Assembly: GCA_949840775.1 (NCBI GenBank)
Contig: CATKXO010000020.1
Coordinates: 1 to 50,241, forward strand
Reading direction: 5' to 3'
DNA from: an uncultured bacterium
GTDB lineage: Bacteria; Bacillota; Clostridia; Oscillospirales; Oscillospiraceae
Length of the DNA: 50,241 bases
In this document: positions 8,593 through 16,478 of the stretch, piece after piece
Layout of the letters: each line of letters begins with the position of its first letter
Position numbering within the stretch: the first letter of the stretch is position 1
Notes under the pieces: generated by a model
The model's input: the letters and a program-made list of their open reading frames with translations, nothing else
Databases searched by the model: none
What the model was told of the DNA's origin: nothing
Made by a program: the position numbers and the translations under genes

Positions 8593-9987
8593 ATGAAAAG
8601 GGTAGGGGAAATAGGAAAGATGGCTGTATTCGTACACAGCCGCGGGGAGCTTGTGGCCGGCTTTGGGCTGATCGCCCTGACCTTTTTCATGCCGCTGATG
8701 TTTACCGTGGACAGCTTCCGGGTACAGCATTTTTTGCATTCGGCTCTGGTAAATGGCGAGCGGCTGGACTTGATCGACGCGGCCCTGCGCCTTGTGGCCC
8801 TAAACGCCCTGCGGGCCCTGCCCCACTATTGCGGGGCATTCCTGGTGACGGATGCCCTGGAATTTCGCTGGAACAAACGGGAGGTGTGGCACTGCAATGC
8901 CGGGCTGATTTTGCTGCTGCTGTACGCCACATATCGGGGCATTGATTTGGTGTATGGCATTTACTACGACTTCGGACTGCCCGCCATTGCCGCAGCGTTT
9001 CTGATCATCCTGTTTGATAAGCTGGACTACAAATATATTTCCACCACAAAAAAGACAGCGTTTGTGGCCACCGAGCTGGCTGCATGGCAGTTTCTGGACA
9101 TCATGCCCGCGGCCTCCATCCTGCCCGTGGGGCGGGGCGAGATGTCCCAGGCTGTCAAGCTGGCAGGCCGGCTGCTGGACGGGGAATCCGCGCTGAACAC
9201 GATGGGGGTGCTGGGGATTCTGCTGTTTGCGTTCTGTGCCATCCTGCTGTTTACGCTGCTGCGAGACGAAAATTATTTGCGTGAAATGGACGTTCTGAAG
9301 GAGCAGAACGCCGCCATCCGCTCCGAGGCCCGCATGAACGAAATGCGGACCCGGACCTATCAGGAGATTCAGCACCTGGTCCACGACCTGAAATCCCCGC
9401 TGACCGTTGTGCAGACCCTGGTGGGCACCTGCAAGCTGATGTGCGAACAGAAGGGCCAGTCTGACCAGACGGAGCTGCTGGGCCGGGTGGAAAACGCGGT
9501 GGACCAGATGAGCCAGATGATCTCAGAGATTCTCTATCAGGACAAAACCGTCCCGGTCACGGTGGAAAAGCTGCTGAAACGGGCCCTGGCACAGATTTCC
9601 ATTGAGAGCTACGCCGGGTATGTGCACCTGGAGGTGATGGAACCGGCGGCCAGGGTCCGGGTCAACGGGATATTATTTTCCCGTGTATTGGTAAATCTTG
9701 TGCAGAATGCGGCCCACGCGGTGGAAAAGGGGCGTGCGCCCAGTATTACGCTCCGCTCAGATACCCGGGATGGCTGGGTCCGGTTCCAGGTCATTGATAA
9801 CGGAAAAGGGATTGCGGAGCAAAAGCTGAAAGAGATCTGGACCAGGGGCTATTCCGATGCCGGTTCCAGCGGACTGGGGCTGTTTTTTGTCCGGAATGTT
9901 GTAGAGCGCCTGGGCGGGAAGATAGACATACAGAGCGCAGAGGGAAAAGGAACCGTGATTACCATAGAAATACCGAGGGAGGGGTAG
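8593..9987 (+). CDS. Membrane sensor histidine kinase of the PGA locus
   Basis: 464 residues, ATG 8593 with GAGAGGG upstream. The N-terminal ~230 residues hold about five membrane helices with short loops, a sensor type that detects signals in or near the membrane. A coiled linker leads to the dimerisation helix with HLVHDLKSP (phospho-acceptor His264), then the ATPase domain: N box NLVQNAAHAV (~366), G1 DNGKGI (~402), G2 SSGLGLFFVRN (~428). It follows pgsW by 88 bases and precedes its response regulator by 4 bases. The likely targets are this locus, including the ggt promoter; that is inference from position. Confidence 0.92.
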   Translation: MKRVGEIGKMAVFVHSRGELVAGFGLIALTFFMPLMFTVDSFRVQHFLHSALVNGERLDLIDAALRLVALNALRALPHYCGAFLVTDALEFRWNKREVWHCNAGLILLLLYATYRGIDLVYGIYYDFGLPAIAAAFLIILFDKLDYKYISTTKKTAFVATELAAWQFLDIMPAASILPVGRGEMSQAVKLAGRLLDGESALNTMGVLGILLFAFCAILLFTLLRDENYLREMDVLKEQNAAIRSEARMNEMRTRTYQEIQHLVHDLKSPLTVVQTLVGTCKLMCEQKGQSDQTELLGRVENAVDQMSQMISEILYQDKTVPVTVEKLLKRALAQISIESYAGYVHLEVMEPAARVRVNGILFSRVLVNLVQNAAHAVEKGRAPSITLRSDTRDGWVRFQVIDNGKGIAEQKLKEIWTRGYSDAGSSGLGLFFVRNVVERLGGKIDIQSAEGKGTVITIEIPREG

Positions 9988-9991
9988 CGCA

Positions 9992-10615
9992 ATGGACCAG
10001 GAACAAAACACAATGATCTTATGTATCGACGACGAGGAGGACATCTGCTTTGCCCTCAAGACCCTGTTCCGCACACAGGGGTGGAATACCGTCACAGCCT
10101 GCGACGTGAATACGGGGCTGAAGCTGTTTACCCAGCAGCGGCCTACCATCGTGCTCATCGACTACCATATGCCCGGCATCAATGGGGTAGACGGCGTGCG
10201 GATGCTGCGGCAGCTGTCCGCAACCGTTCCCATCATTGTGTTCACCATCGACGAGTGCCAAAAGGTGGCCGACGAGTTTTTGGCCGCCGGGGCCAGCGAC
10301 TTTGCCCTGAAGCCCATCAAGGCCCCCGACATTATCAGCCGGGTCCGGCTCCACCTGCGCCTGCTGGAGCAGCAGAATATTGATATCAGCTTTGCCAAGG
10401 GGATCAGCCACGGGACGCTGGAGCTGATTCTGAACTGTATGCGCCAGTGCAGCAGCCCGGTAACCGCCAACGACATCTCCAGGGAGACCGGCCTGGCCTA
10501 TCAGACGGTGTTCCGCTATCTCCAGCACATGACCCAGCAGAAGCTGGTGGATGTGGACAGCGTCTACGGCAAGGTAGGCCGTCCCAAGCAGCTGTACCGC
10601 ATCCGGCAGACCTGA
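9992..10615 (+). CDS. Response regulator with C-terminal winged-helix domain
   Basis: 207 residues. The receiver domain has the acidic pair D13/D14, phospho-acceptor D57 (VLIDYHMPG), switch T in VFTID and conserved K in LKPIK. The C-terminal third (SSPVTANDISRETGLAYQTVFRYLQHMTQQKLVDV...GRPKQLYRI) is a helix-turn-helix resembling the DcuR/CitB group, which pairs with sensors of carboxylates and amino acids. It is a DNA-binding regulator coupled to the upstream kinase. A strong terminator follows directly. Confidence 0.92.
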   Translation: MDQEQNTMILCIDDEEDICFALKTLFRTQGWNTVTACDVNTGLKLFTQQRPTIVLIDYHMPGINGVDGVRMLRQLSATVPIIVFTIDECQKVADEFLAAGASDFALKPIKAPDIISRVRLHLRLLEQQNIDISFAKGISHGTLELILNCMRQCSSPVTANDISRETGLAYQTVFRYLQHMTQQKLVDVDSVYGKVGRPKQLYRIRQT

Positions 10616-10620
10616 CAAGA

Positions 10621-10650
10621 GGCTCCCGCCTGTAAGGCGGGAGCCCTTTT
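10621..10650 (+). terminator. Intrinsic terminator after the PGA two-component genes
   Basis: A perfect 10-bp stem GGCTCCCGCC / GGCGGGAGCC, loop TGTAA, followed by CTTTT. It separates pgsBCW and the regulators from the ggt unit. Confidence 0.85.
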
Positions 10651-10708
10651 GCCTTACGGTGGGGCGGAAAATTTCTACAGGTAAAACAAGAGAGATATGA
10701 GAGAAATA

Positions 10709-10736
10709 TAGACAAAACCGCATCGGGTTTTATATG
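10709..10736 (+). promoter_or_regulatory. Probable ggt promoter with operator-like inverted repeat
   Basis: TAGACA (10709-10714), 16-base spacer, TATATG (10731-10736). An inverted repeat AAAACC (10714-10719) / GGTTTT (10726-10731) fills the spacer, where a bound regulator would block or remodel the promoter. Closer to the gene is a direct repeat TTGCGTAA-TTGCGTAA (about 10783-10798). Either could be the site for the response regulator. The leader to the ATG is about 75 bases. Confidence 0.4.
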
Positions 10737-10817
10737 ATTGTTTTGTCAAAAACGCAACAGGACGGGCGCACGACCGCCTGGATTGCGTAATTGCGTAATA
10801 AAAAAGGAGGAATTTTA

Positions 10818-12638
10818 ATGAAAAAGTTTGCAGCCCTGTTGACCGCACTGGCGCTGGCGCTATCACTAGCTGCCTGCGGGCCTCAAAATCCCGCTCCCGC
10901 TGCGAGCAGCACGCCCCCCGTGAGCTCCAGCCAAAGCAATCCGGCGCCCCAGCAGCCGGAGACGCCCTCTGTGTATATGGACATCCCTCAGGAGTACCGC
11001 AGTTGGGATGAGAATGGCAAAAATATCAATTTTGAGCGGCTGACCACTGCGGAAAACGGTATTGTGGCCGCCCTACGGTATGAGCCCGCTCAAATCGGCG
11101 TGGACATCATGAAGAAGGGCGGAAACGCTGTGGATGCCGCAGTGGCTACCGCTCTGGCTCTTACCGTCTCTATGCCCCAGATGTGCGGCGTGGCCGGCGG
11201 CGGCTTTATGACCTTCTACAATGCCGAGACCAAAGAGACGATTTTCCTCAGCTTCCGGGAAACTGCCCCCATGTTCCAGACCGCAGAGCTGTGGGTCCAG
11301 GATAACGAGGGCAACGTGATCGGTGAGCACAATATGTACGGCGGACTGTCTGTGGGCGTCCCCGGGGAGGTGGCCGGCCTGTACCGGGCGCTGGAGGAGT
11401 ACGGCACCATGGAGTGGAAGGATATCATCCAGCCCTCCATCGACCTGGCCCGGGAGGGCTATCTGGTCACTCCTGAGCTCTATCAGTGGATCGAGTATGC
11501 CTATGCGACTATGACCTCCAATGCACAGCTTTCCGAGATCTATTTGGATGAAAATGGCATGGTCAAGCCGGTCAACTCCGTCATTAAGAACGAGTACATG
11601 GCCAAGGCCCTGGAGACTATCCGGGACAAAGGCCCTGACGGCTTCTACAAAGGCGCTATGGCGGACGCCATGATTAAAGCAGTGCAGAGTGCCGGCGGCG
11701 TTATGACCCAGGCGGACCTGGACGGCTATCAGCCCTGGGAGGAGCCTGCCGTATCCGGGACCTATCGCGGATACACAATCGCTTCCTCCGCCTCCCCCTC
11801 CTCTGGCGGCACCTTTATTGTGGAGACCCTGAATATTCTGGAAAATCTGCCGGTTTATGACTTTGATACCATTGAATACTGGCATCAGCTGGCTGAGGTT
11901 CAAAAGATGGTTTGGGCTGACCGTGGGCAGTATATGGGTGATACCCGTTTTGTCGATGTGCCCATTGACGGTATTATCAGCAAGGAGTATGCCAAAACTT
12001 TAGCTGACAAGGTGGACATGACAAAGACCCAAGATTTTTCCTATGGCAACCCCTGGGACTACGAGACTGAGAGCCAGAACACCACTTCTTTCTCTGTGGC
12101 CGACAAGGCAGGCAACATGGTTTCTATCACCCACACCATTAACGGAGTCTGGGGCAGCCGGGTCTATGTAGACGATTACGGCTTCTTCATGAACAACCAG
12201 CTGGGCGACTTCGTTGTGGGGTCCGGCTTCTCCAACTCCGTGGAGCCCGGCAAGTGCCCCCTGTCCTCCATGTCCCCCACTGTGGTCCTGGACCCCGACG
12301 GCAAGCCTTTTATGACATGTGGTGCGCCCGGCGGTATCTTTATTTACCCCGGTGTGTGTCAGGTTATTCTCAATGCAATCGACCATAAGATGAATATTCA
12401 TGATGCGCTGAACACGCCCCGTATTGCCGCTATGGGTCCTGCCATCCGATATGATGTGGAGATGAGGCCGGAGATGTTGGAGCAGCTGGAGGCTTTGGGT
12501 CACACCTCTCTCAGTGAGTATCCCATCTCTATGCCGACAGGCATCATGTATATGCCCGATGGAACCCTCCAGGGCAGCGCTGAACTTACTGGTACGATGG
12601 GCGCCGAGTTCAGTGATGGTGTGGCAGTCGGCTACTAA
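10818..12638 (+). CDS. ggt: Gamma-glutamyltransferase lipoprotein
   Basis: 606 residues. ATG 10818 is chosen because AAGGAGG sits 7 bases upstream and it opens a lipoprotein signal ending LSLAAC|G, followed by a P/S/Q-rich linker. GGT is an Ntn hydrolase that self-cleaves and then hydrolyses or transfers gamma-glutamyl groups, so it should act outside the membrane. Visible are KKGGNAVDAAVATALAL, CGVAGGGFM, the cleavage site with nucleophile Thr422 in QNTTSFSVAD, and PLSSMSPTVVL with CGAPGG. The usual TTH after cleavage is TTS here. In the PGA context it would trim or release polymer, as in Bacillus. Its third-base use is more AT-rich than that of the three genes downstream. Confidence 0.92.
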   Translation: MKKFAALLTALALALSLAACGPQNPAPAASSTPPVSSSQSNPAPQQPETPSVYMDIPQEYRSWDENGKNINFERLTTAENGIVAALRYEPAQIGVDIMKKGGNAVDAAVATALALTVSMPQMCGVAGGGFMTFYNAETKETIFLSFRETAPMFQTAELWVQDNEGNVIGEHNMYGGLSVGVPGEVAGLYRALEEYGTMEWKDIIQPSIDLAREGYLVTPELYQWIEYAYATMTSNAQLSEIYLDENGMVKPVNSVIKNEYMAKALETIRDKGPDGFYKGAMADAMIKAVQSAGGVMTQADLDGYQPWEEPAVSGTYRGYTIASSASPSSGGTFIVETLNILENLPVYDFDTIEYWHQLAEVQKMVWADRGQYMGDTRFVDVPIDGIISKEYAKTLADKVDMTKTQDFSYGNPWDYETESQNTTSFSVADKAGNMVSITHTINGVWGSRVYVDDYGFFMNNQLGDFVVGSGFSNSVEPGKCPLSSMSPTVVLDPDGKPFMTCGAPGGIFIYPGVCQVILNAIDHKMNIHDALNTPRIAAMGPAIRYDVEMRPEMLEQLEALGHTSLSEYPISMPTGIMYMPDGTLQGSAELTGTMGAEFSDGVAVGY

Positions 12639-12659
12639 ATCTAAAAATTTATGATGACA

Positions 12660-12687
12660 GTTCCCGCCTCTCTCGGGGGGCGGGAAC
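12660..12687 (+). promoter_or_regulatory. Intercistronic stem-loop between ggt and the DUF6305-like gene
   Basis: Stem GTTCCCGCC / GGCGGGAAC with no T tract, ending about 10 bases ahead of the next ribosome site AAAGGAG. A near-copy lies at 13362-13389. It is more likely an mRNA stabiliser or processing site than a terminator. Confidence 0.5.
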
Positions 12688-12706
12688 TCATAAAGGAGCT
12701 AGAAAT

Positions 12707-13351
12707 ATGAAAAAATTAATTGCTTTTGCTCTGGCCGCGGCCATGACCTTGTCCCTGGCCGCCTGCGGCGGCGGCGACAAGCCCGCCGCCTCCAACAACG
12801 CCCCCTCCAGCGCCTCCGGCTCCCAGGCCGGCGGCGACACCTCCAGCCTGCCTGAGATCGAGGCCGGCTCCTGCCAGACCCCCGCCGTCCTCACCAGCAT
12901 CGGCCAGAGCGCCGACGTGGAGATCGTGGGTACCCTGTGCAGCAAGGCCGGCATCGAGGTCACCCTGGACAACACCATCGCGGCCGAGGACCTGCCCTCC
13001 GACTGCAAGACCCTGATTCTGGCAGTGGGCGGCTCCTCCAAGGGCCTGGGCGCCGCCGGCATCGACGCCGACCAGGAGCTGGAGCGCACCGACGCCCTGC
13101 TGAAAAAGGCCGATGAAATGGGCCTGACCGTTGTGGCCATGCACACCGGCGGCTCCGCCCGCCGGGGCACCCTGTCCGACTCCTTCATCACCCCCTCCTT
13201 TACCGCCGCTGACATTGCGGTGGTGGTGTCCGAGGGCGATTCTGACGGCCTGATGAGCGGCATCCTGGCCGGCAACAGCACCCCCAGCGCCTACGTGGAG
13301 CAGGTGGCTGACTGCATTGCCACTCTGAAAACCCTGTTTGGCGTAGCGTAA
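12707..13351 (+). CDS. DUF6305-like secreted lipoprotein
   Basis: 214 residues: lipoprotein signal (MKKLIAFALAAAMTLSLAAC|GGG), an A/S/G-rich linker to about residue 50, then a compact alpha/beta domain with VLTSIGQSADVEIV, LILAVGGSSKGLGAAGID and AMHTGGSARRGTLSD. This resembles uncharacterised DUF6305 proteins, which I recall occurring beside DctM-like permeases; the assignment is from memory of the motif pattern. A surface lipoprotein upstream of a permease suggests a substrate-capture or delivery role. Codons are almost entirely G/C-ending. Start ATG 12707, AAAGGAG upstream. Confidence 0.65.
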   Translation: MKKLIAFALAAAMTLSLAACGGGDKPAASNNAPSSASGSQAGGDTSSLPEIEAGSCQTPAVLTSIGQSADVEIVGTLCSKAGIEVTLDNTIAAEDLPSDCKTLILAVGGSSKGLGAAGIDADQELERTDALLKKADEMGLTVVAMHTGGSARRGTLSDSFITPSFTAADIAVVVSEGDSDGLMSGILAGNSTPSAYVEQVADCIATLKTLFGVA

Positions 13352-13361
13352 TCAGAATTGC

Positions 13362-13389
13362 GGTCCCCGCCTCTCCGGGGGCGGGGACC
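13362..13389 (+). promoter_or_regulatory. Intercistronic stem-loop ahead of the DctM-like permease
   Basis: Stem GGTCCCCGCC / GGCGGGGACC, loop CTCTCCGGG-like, no T tract, 30 bases before the permease ATG. It matches the hairpin at 12660-12687 in stem and loop. Confidence 0.5.
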
Positions 13390-13418
13390 AACAAGAAAAT
13401 CTGGAAGAAGGAAGATAT

Positions 13419-14705
13419 ATGACCGCTTATTTCATCACATTTGTTATCATGGTAGGCGTGTTCATGGTGGGCTGCTTCGCGCTGAAGCTGCCGGTGGGCG
13501 TGTCTATGATGATTGCCGCTCTGTGCGGCGCGATCGAGGGCGGCCTGGGTCTTGAAACCCTGCGCATGATGGTGGAGGGCGAATTTGGCTATGTAGACAC
13601 CATCCTGACCATCGGCTGCGCCATGATCTTTATGAAGGTGATCGAGGATTCCGGCGCGCTGGACGCCCTGAGCAGCCTGATTATCGAGAAGTTCCACAAG
13701 GCGCCCGCCGTCCTGCTCATCCTCATCATGCTCATCATCATGTTCCCCGGTATGATTACCGGCTCCTCCACCGCCGCCGTACTGTCCGCCGGGTCCATCA
13801 TGGCCCCTGTGCTGGCTCTCATGGGCATCGACGCGGTGACCGCCGGCTCCATCATCGCCATGGGCGCTCTGCTGGGCATGATTGCCCCGCCTGTCAATAC
13901 CGCCGCGCTGATTATCTGCGCCGGCATCGACGTGCCCTATGTGGGCTTTGAGGGCCCCCTGGCCCTGCTCACCTTCCCCCTGGCCATCCTGTTCGTGCTG
14001 CTGCTGGGCTACAAGCAGGCCCGCCACCTGGACTATGAAAAGCTCAAGCCCGCCCTGGTGGAGCAGGACGCCGTCCGGAAGCAGTACGGCCTCAAAATCT
14101 ACATCCCCCTGGTGGTGCTGGTGCTCCTGATGGTGGTCTTTAAGGTCCTGAAGCTGGGGGAGGACATCGGCATGCCGCTGATGTTCCTGCTCAGCGCCGT
14201 CACCGGCCTGTTCACCGGCAAGAAGATCAACGTGCTCCAGGCTGTCCCCGCCGCTATCCGCACCGCCGCCCCCGTTATGGGCATCCTGATGGGCGTGGGC
14301 ATGTTCATCGAGGTCATGACCGCCACCGGCGTGCGCGGCCTGGTGGTCATCAGCTGCCTGCGCCTGCCCAAGTTCCTGTGGCTGGTGGCCTGCGCCGTCA
14401 GCATCCCCCTGTTCGGCGCGGTGTCCTCCTACGGCGCCTGCTCTGTGCTGGGCGTGCCCTTTGCCTACATCTACGCCTCCCTGCTGGGCGGCAACTCCGT
14501 GATTGTTCTGGCCGCCATCAGCCTCATCGCCGCAGTGGGCGACATGATGCCTCCCACCGCCCTGGCCGGCCTCTTCGCCGCCCAGATTACCGATGTCAAG
14601 CCCTACACCAAGATTCTCAAGCGCTGCATTGTGCCCATTGTAATCCTGCTGGTGTACGCCTGCATCTTCCTGCAATTCTCCAAGAAGATCGCCGTACTGT
14701 TTTAA
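13419..14705 (+). CDS. DctM-like (TRAP-type) large permease
   Basis: 428 residues with 11-13 predicted membrane helices. It resembles the large subunit of TRAP transporters and the related ion-transporter superfamily: MIFPGMITGSSTAAVLSAGS-like and MGALLGMIAPPVNTAAL segments in the first half, and a mirrored AAVGDMMPPTALAGL segment in the second, as expected for two inverted repeats with substrate/ion hairpins. Such permeases import organic acids with Na+ or H+. No classical DctP or DctQ is present; the DUF6305 lipoprotein upstream and the 49-residue membrane protein downstream occupy those positions. Start ATG 13419 with AAGGAAG. Confidence 0.8.
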   Translation: MTAYFITFVIMVGVFMVGCFALKLPVGVSMMIAALCGAIEGGLGLETLRMMVEGEFGYVDTILTIGCAMIFMKVIEDSGALDALSSLIIEKFHKAPAVLLILIMLIIMFPGMITGSSTAAVLSAGSIMAPVLALMGIDAVTAGSIIAMGALLGMIAPPVNTAALIICAGIDVPYVGFEGPLALLTFPLAILFVLLLGYKQARHLDYEKLKPALVEQDAVRKQYGLKIYIPLVVLVLLMVVFKVLKLGEDIGMPLMFLLSAVTGLFTGKKINVLQAVPAAIRTAAPVMGILMGVGMFIEVMTATGVRGLVVISCLRLPKFLWLVACAVSIPLFGAVSSYGACSVLGVPFAYIYASLLGGNSVIVLAAISLIAAVGDMMPPTALAGLFAAQITDVKPYTKILKRCIVPIVILLVYACIFLQFSKKIAVLF

Positions 14706-14720
14706 GGGAGGGTATGGAAT

Positions 14721-14870
14721 ATGATTACGTATATTTACCTGGGTATCGCGCTGATCGTGTTTGCCAGTACCCTGTACAATCTGATCTTCAAAGAAGAGAA
14801 GCTGGCCGACCAGATCAACGCCGGTATGATTTTGATTCCGCTTCTGCTGCGGATCCTGCTGATTAAGTAA
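14721..14870 (+). CDS. 49-residue membrane protein of the permease unit
   Basis: A short frame from ATG 14721, with AGGGAGG upstream and TAA at 14868-14870. It begins MITYIYLGIALIVFASTLYN, continues with a charged FKEEKLADQIN loop, and ends in a second hydrophobic stretch (MILIPLLLRILLIK). Two membrane spans with an intervening cytoplasmic or external loop are likely. The gaps to the flanking genes are 15 and 13 bases, and each side has its own ribosome site, so it is very likely translated. It may be a small accessory subunit of the permease, in the place DctQ would take. No family was recognised. Confidence 0.75.
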   Translation: MITYIYLGIALIVFASTLYNLIFKEEKLADQINAGMILIPLLLRILLIK

Positions 14871-14883
14871 GGGGGCGGACGGA

Positions 14884-16002
14884 ATGAAAAAGACTTACAT
14901 GACAGGTATCGCTGTTGTTCTGGCCGCCGCCATCGTCGCAGGGCTTGCCGGCATGAATTTCTATGCCAAGCGCCACTTTGTGGAGGACATCAAGACAGGC
15001 CCCAATGTGACCGAGGTGTTCAAGCTGTCCAAATACAATGAAAACCTGGCCGGCACTGTCGCCGACACCGATGTCTATGTGCTCAAGGGGGAGAAGGAGG
15101 GCGGCTCCCTGCTGCTGCTGGGCGGCACCCACCCCAGCGAGCCCGCCGGCCACATGGCCGCCATCGTGTTTGAGGAAAATGTAAAGGTGGAGCAGGGGAC
15201 GGTCTACGTCATCCCCAACATCAACAACTCCGCCTTTACCCACAACGACCCCCTGGACGGCAGCCCCCAGTACATGCACTTCACCACCAAAAACGGTGAG
15301 ACCCGCACCTTCCACTACGGCTCCCGGGCCACCAACCCCATCGACCAGTGGCCCGACCCGGACATCTACACCCACACCTCCGGCCAGACCCTGTCCGGCT
15401 CTGAGACCCGCAACCTGAACCGCTGCTATCCCGGCGTAAAGGACGGCACCATCTCCGAGCAGGTGGGCTACGCGGTCACCAACATGATCAACACCCTGGA
15501 GATTGACATGGAGATCGACATGCACGAGTCCAGCCCGGAGTACGCCGTGAACAACGCCACCGTAGCCCATGAGCGGGCCATGACCATCGCCTCCGAGGGC
15601 GTGCTGGACCTCCAGCTGGAGGGCATCAAGATGTCCCTGGAGCCCTCTCCCGTCAGCCTCCGCGGCCTGACCCACCGGGAGCTGGGCGACTTCACCAACA
15701 CCTACGCGCTCCTGATGGAGGTGGGCAACCCGGTCCAGGGCCGCCTGCGGGGCTACACCGACGAGAAGCTGTGCCTCACCGGCGAGGACCCCTGCTATGC
15801 AATCGCCTACGACCTGAAGCTGCTGTATGTGGACTACAGCGCCGGCAACTTCCCCATGGAGCTGCGGGTGGGCCGCCACCTGGCCGGCATCAACGCCTAC
15901 ATCAACGCCTTCAACAACAACAGCGACAAACAGATTGTGGTCTCCGGCATTCCCACCTATGACGAGGTGGTAAACGGAAACCTGGGAGACTACCTGCTGT
16001 AA
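14884..16002 (+). CDS. Membrane-anchored succinylglutamate desuccinylase/aspartoacylase-like metallohydrolase
   Basis: 372 residues. An N-terminal hydrophobic segment (6-27) acts as anchor or signal. The catalytic domain is of the AstE/AspA (M14-like) type: zinc ligands H and E in LLGGTHPSEPAGH (~80-92), a later H in EIDMHESSPE (~214), and a typical R/N pair in SETRNLNRCYPG (~178). Family members cleave N-acyl amino acids such as N-succinylglutamate. On the cell surface beside GGT, a role in splitting gamma-glutamyl or other glutamate amides before uptake is plausible but inferred. Start ATG 14884 after GGGGGCGGACGG. Terminator at 16056. Confidence 0.8.
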   Translation: MKKTYMTGIAVVLAAAIVAGLAGMNFYAKRHFVEDIKTGPNVTEVFKLSKYNENLAGTVADTDVYVLKGEKEGGSLLLLGGTHPSEPAGHMAAIVFEENVKVEQGTVYVIPNINNSAFTHNDPLDGSPQYMHFTTKNGETRTFHYGSRATNPIDQWPDPDIYTHTSGQTLSGSETRNLNRCYPGVKDGTISEQVGYAVTNMINTLEIDMEIDMHESSPEYAVNNATVAHERAMTIASEGVLDLQLEGIKMSLEPSPVSLRGLTHRELGDFTNTYALLMEVGNPVQGRLRGYTDEKLCLTGEDPCYAIAYDLKLLYVDYSAGNFPMELRVGRHLAGINAYINAFNNNSDKQIVVSGIPTYDEVVNGNLGDYLL

Positions 16003-16055
16003 CGGGCCGGTTATGTTCCGGAACAGCGGGAATTTAAACGGACAGCGTTTCAACG

Positions 16056-16097
16056 AAGGACCTGAGTAATGTGTCATTGCTTAGGTCCTTTCTTTTT
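16056..16097 (+). terminator. Intrinsic terminator of the ggt-permease unit
   Basis: AAGGACCTGAGTAAT (16056-16070), loop, ATTGCTTAGGTCCTT (16076-16090), then TCTTTTTA. The stem sequence GACCTGAGTAAT is closely related to the terminator arm at 4478-4490. Confidence 0.85.
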
Positions 16098-16135
16098 ATC
16101 TTTCTCCCAATTTAGCGCCGTGTTCCTGGATATTT

Positions 16136-16355
16136 TGTAGGGGCCGCCGCCCTCGGCGGCCCGCCAACATGCAACACCTCCCTGGCTTCGGGCCGCCCTC
16201 GGCGGCCCGCCAACATGCAACACCTCCCTGGCTTCGGGCCTCCCTCGGCGGCCCGCCAATATGCAACACCTCCCTGGCTTCGGGCCGCCCTCGGCGGCCC
16301 GCCAACATGCAACGCCCCTCTGGCCTCGGGCGGCCCAGGGGGGGCGGCCCCTACA
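16136..16355 (+). repeat. Palindromic repeat with four internal 46-bp tandem copies
   Basis: Left end TGTAGGGGCCGCC, right end GGCGGCCCCTACA, inverted to each other. Inside are four copies of a 46-bp unit (about 16147-16330) that contains CCGCCCTCGGCGGC and a CAACATGCAACACCTCC core; copies differ by a few bases. Together with the terminator at 16056 and the smc promoter it fills the gap between the PGA locus and smc. Confidence 0.85.
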
Positions 16356-16407
16356 GCTGATCTCCGGATAAAATGCGCGTTAGGGCACTCCCGCAGCAGC
16401 GGAAAAC

Positions 16408-16436
16408 TTGCAAAAGAAAAACCGGTGTGGTAAAAT
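16408..16436 (+). promoter_or_regulatory. smc promoter
   Basis: TTGCAA (16408-16413), 17 bases, TAAAAT (16431-16436), 43 bases before the GTG start. The -35 lies 52 bases after the end of the repeat at 16355, the same distance as at azlC (27371). Confidence 0.65.
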
Positions 16437-16478
16437 AAAACGTTATTGGAAAAGTATTGAGAAGAAAGGGATGGCTGC

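Noticed and set aside
13200-14675. Long minus-strand open frame (about 490 codons) opposite the permease gene
   Set aside because: It is extremely rich in G, H, Q and D and has no ribosome site; it arises from the C-ending codons of the plus-strand permease, which has clear membrane helices and family motifs.
14863-16077. Long minus-strand open frame opposite the aspartoacylase-like gene
   Set aside because: The composition (V, G, H, Q repeats) is that of an antisense shadow; the plus strand carries the zinc motifs.
16147-16330. 46-bp tandem repeats considered as a CRISPR array
   Set aside because: Units are directly adjacent with no unique spacers, contain CG palindromes typical of the dispersed repeat family, and no cas genes are present.
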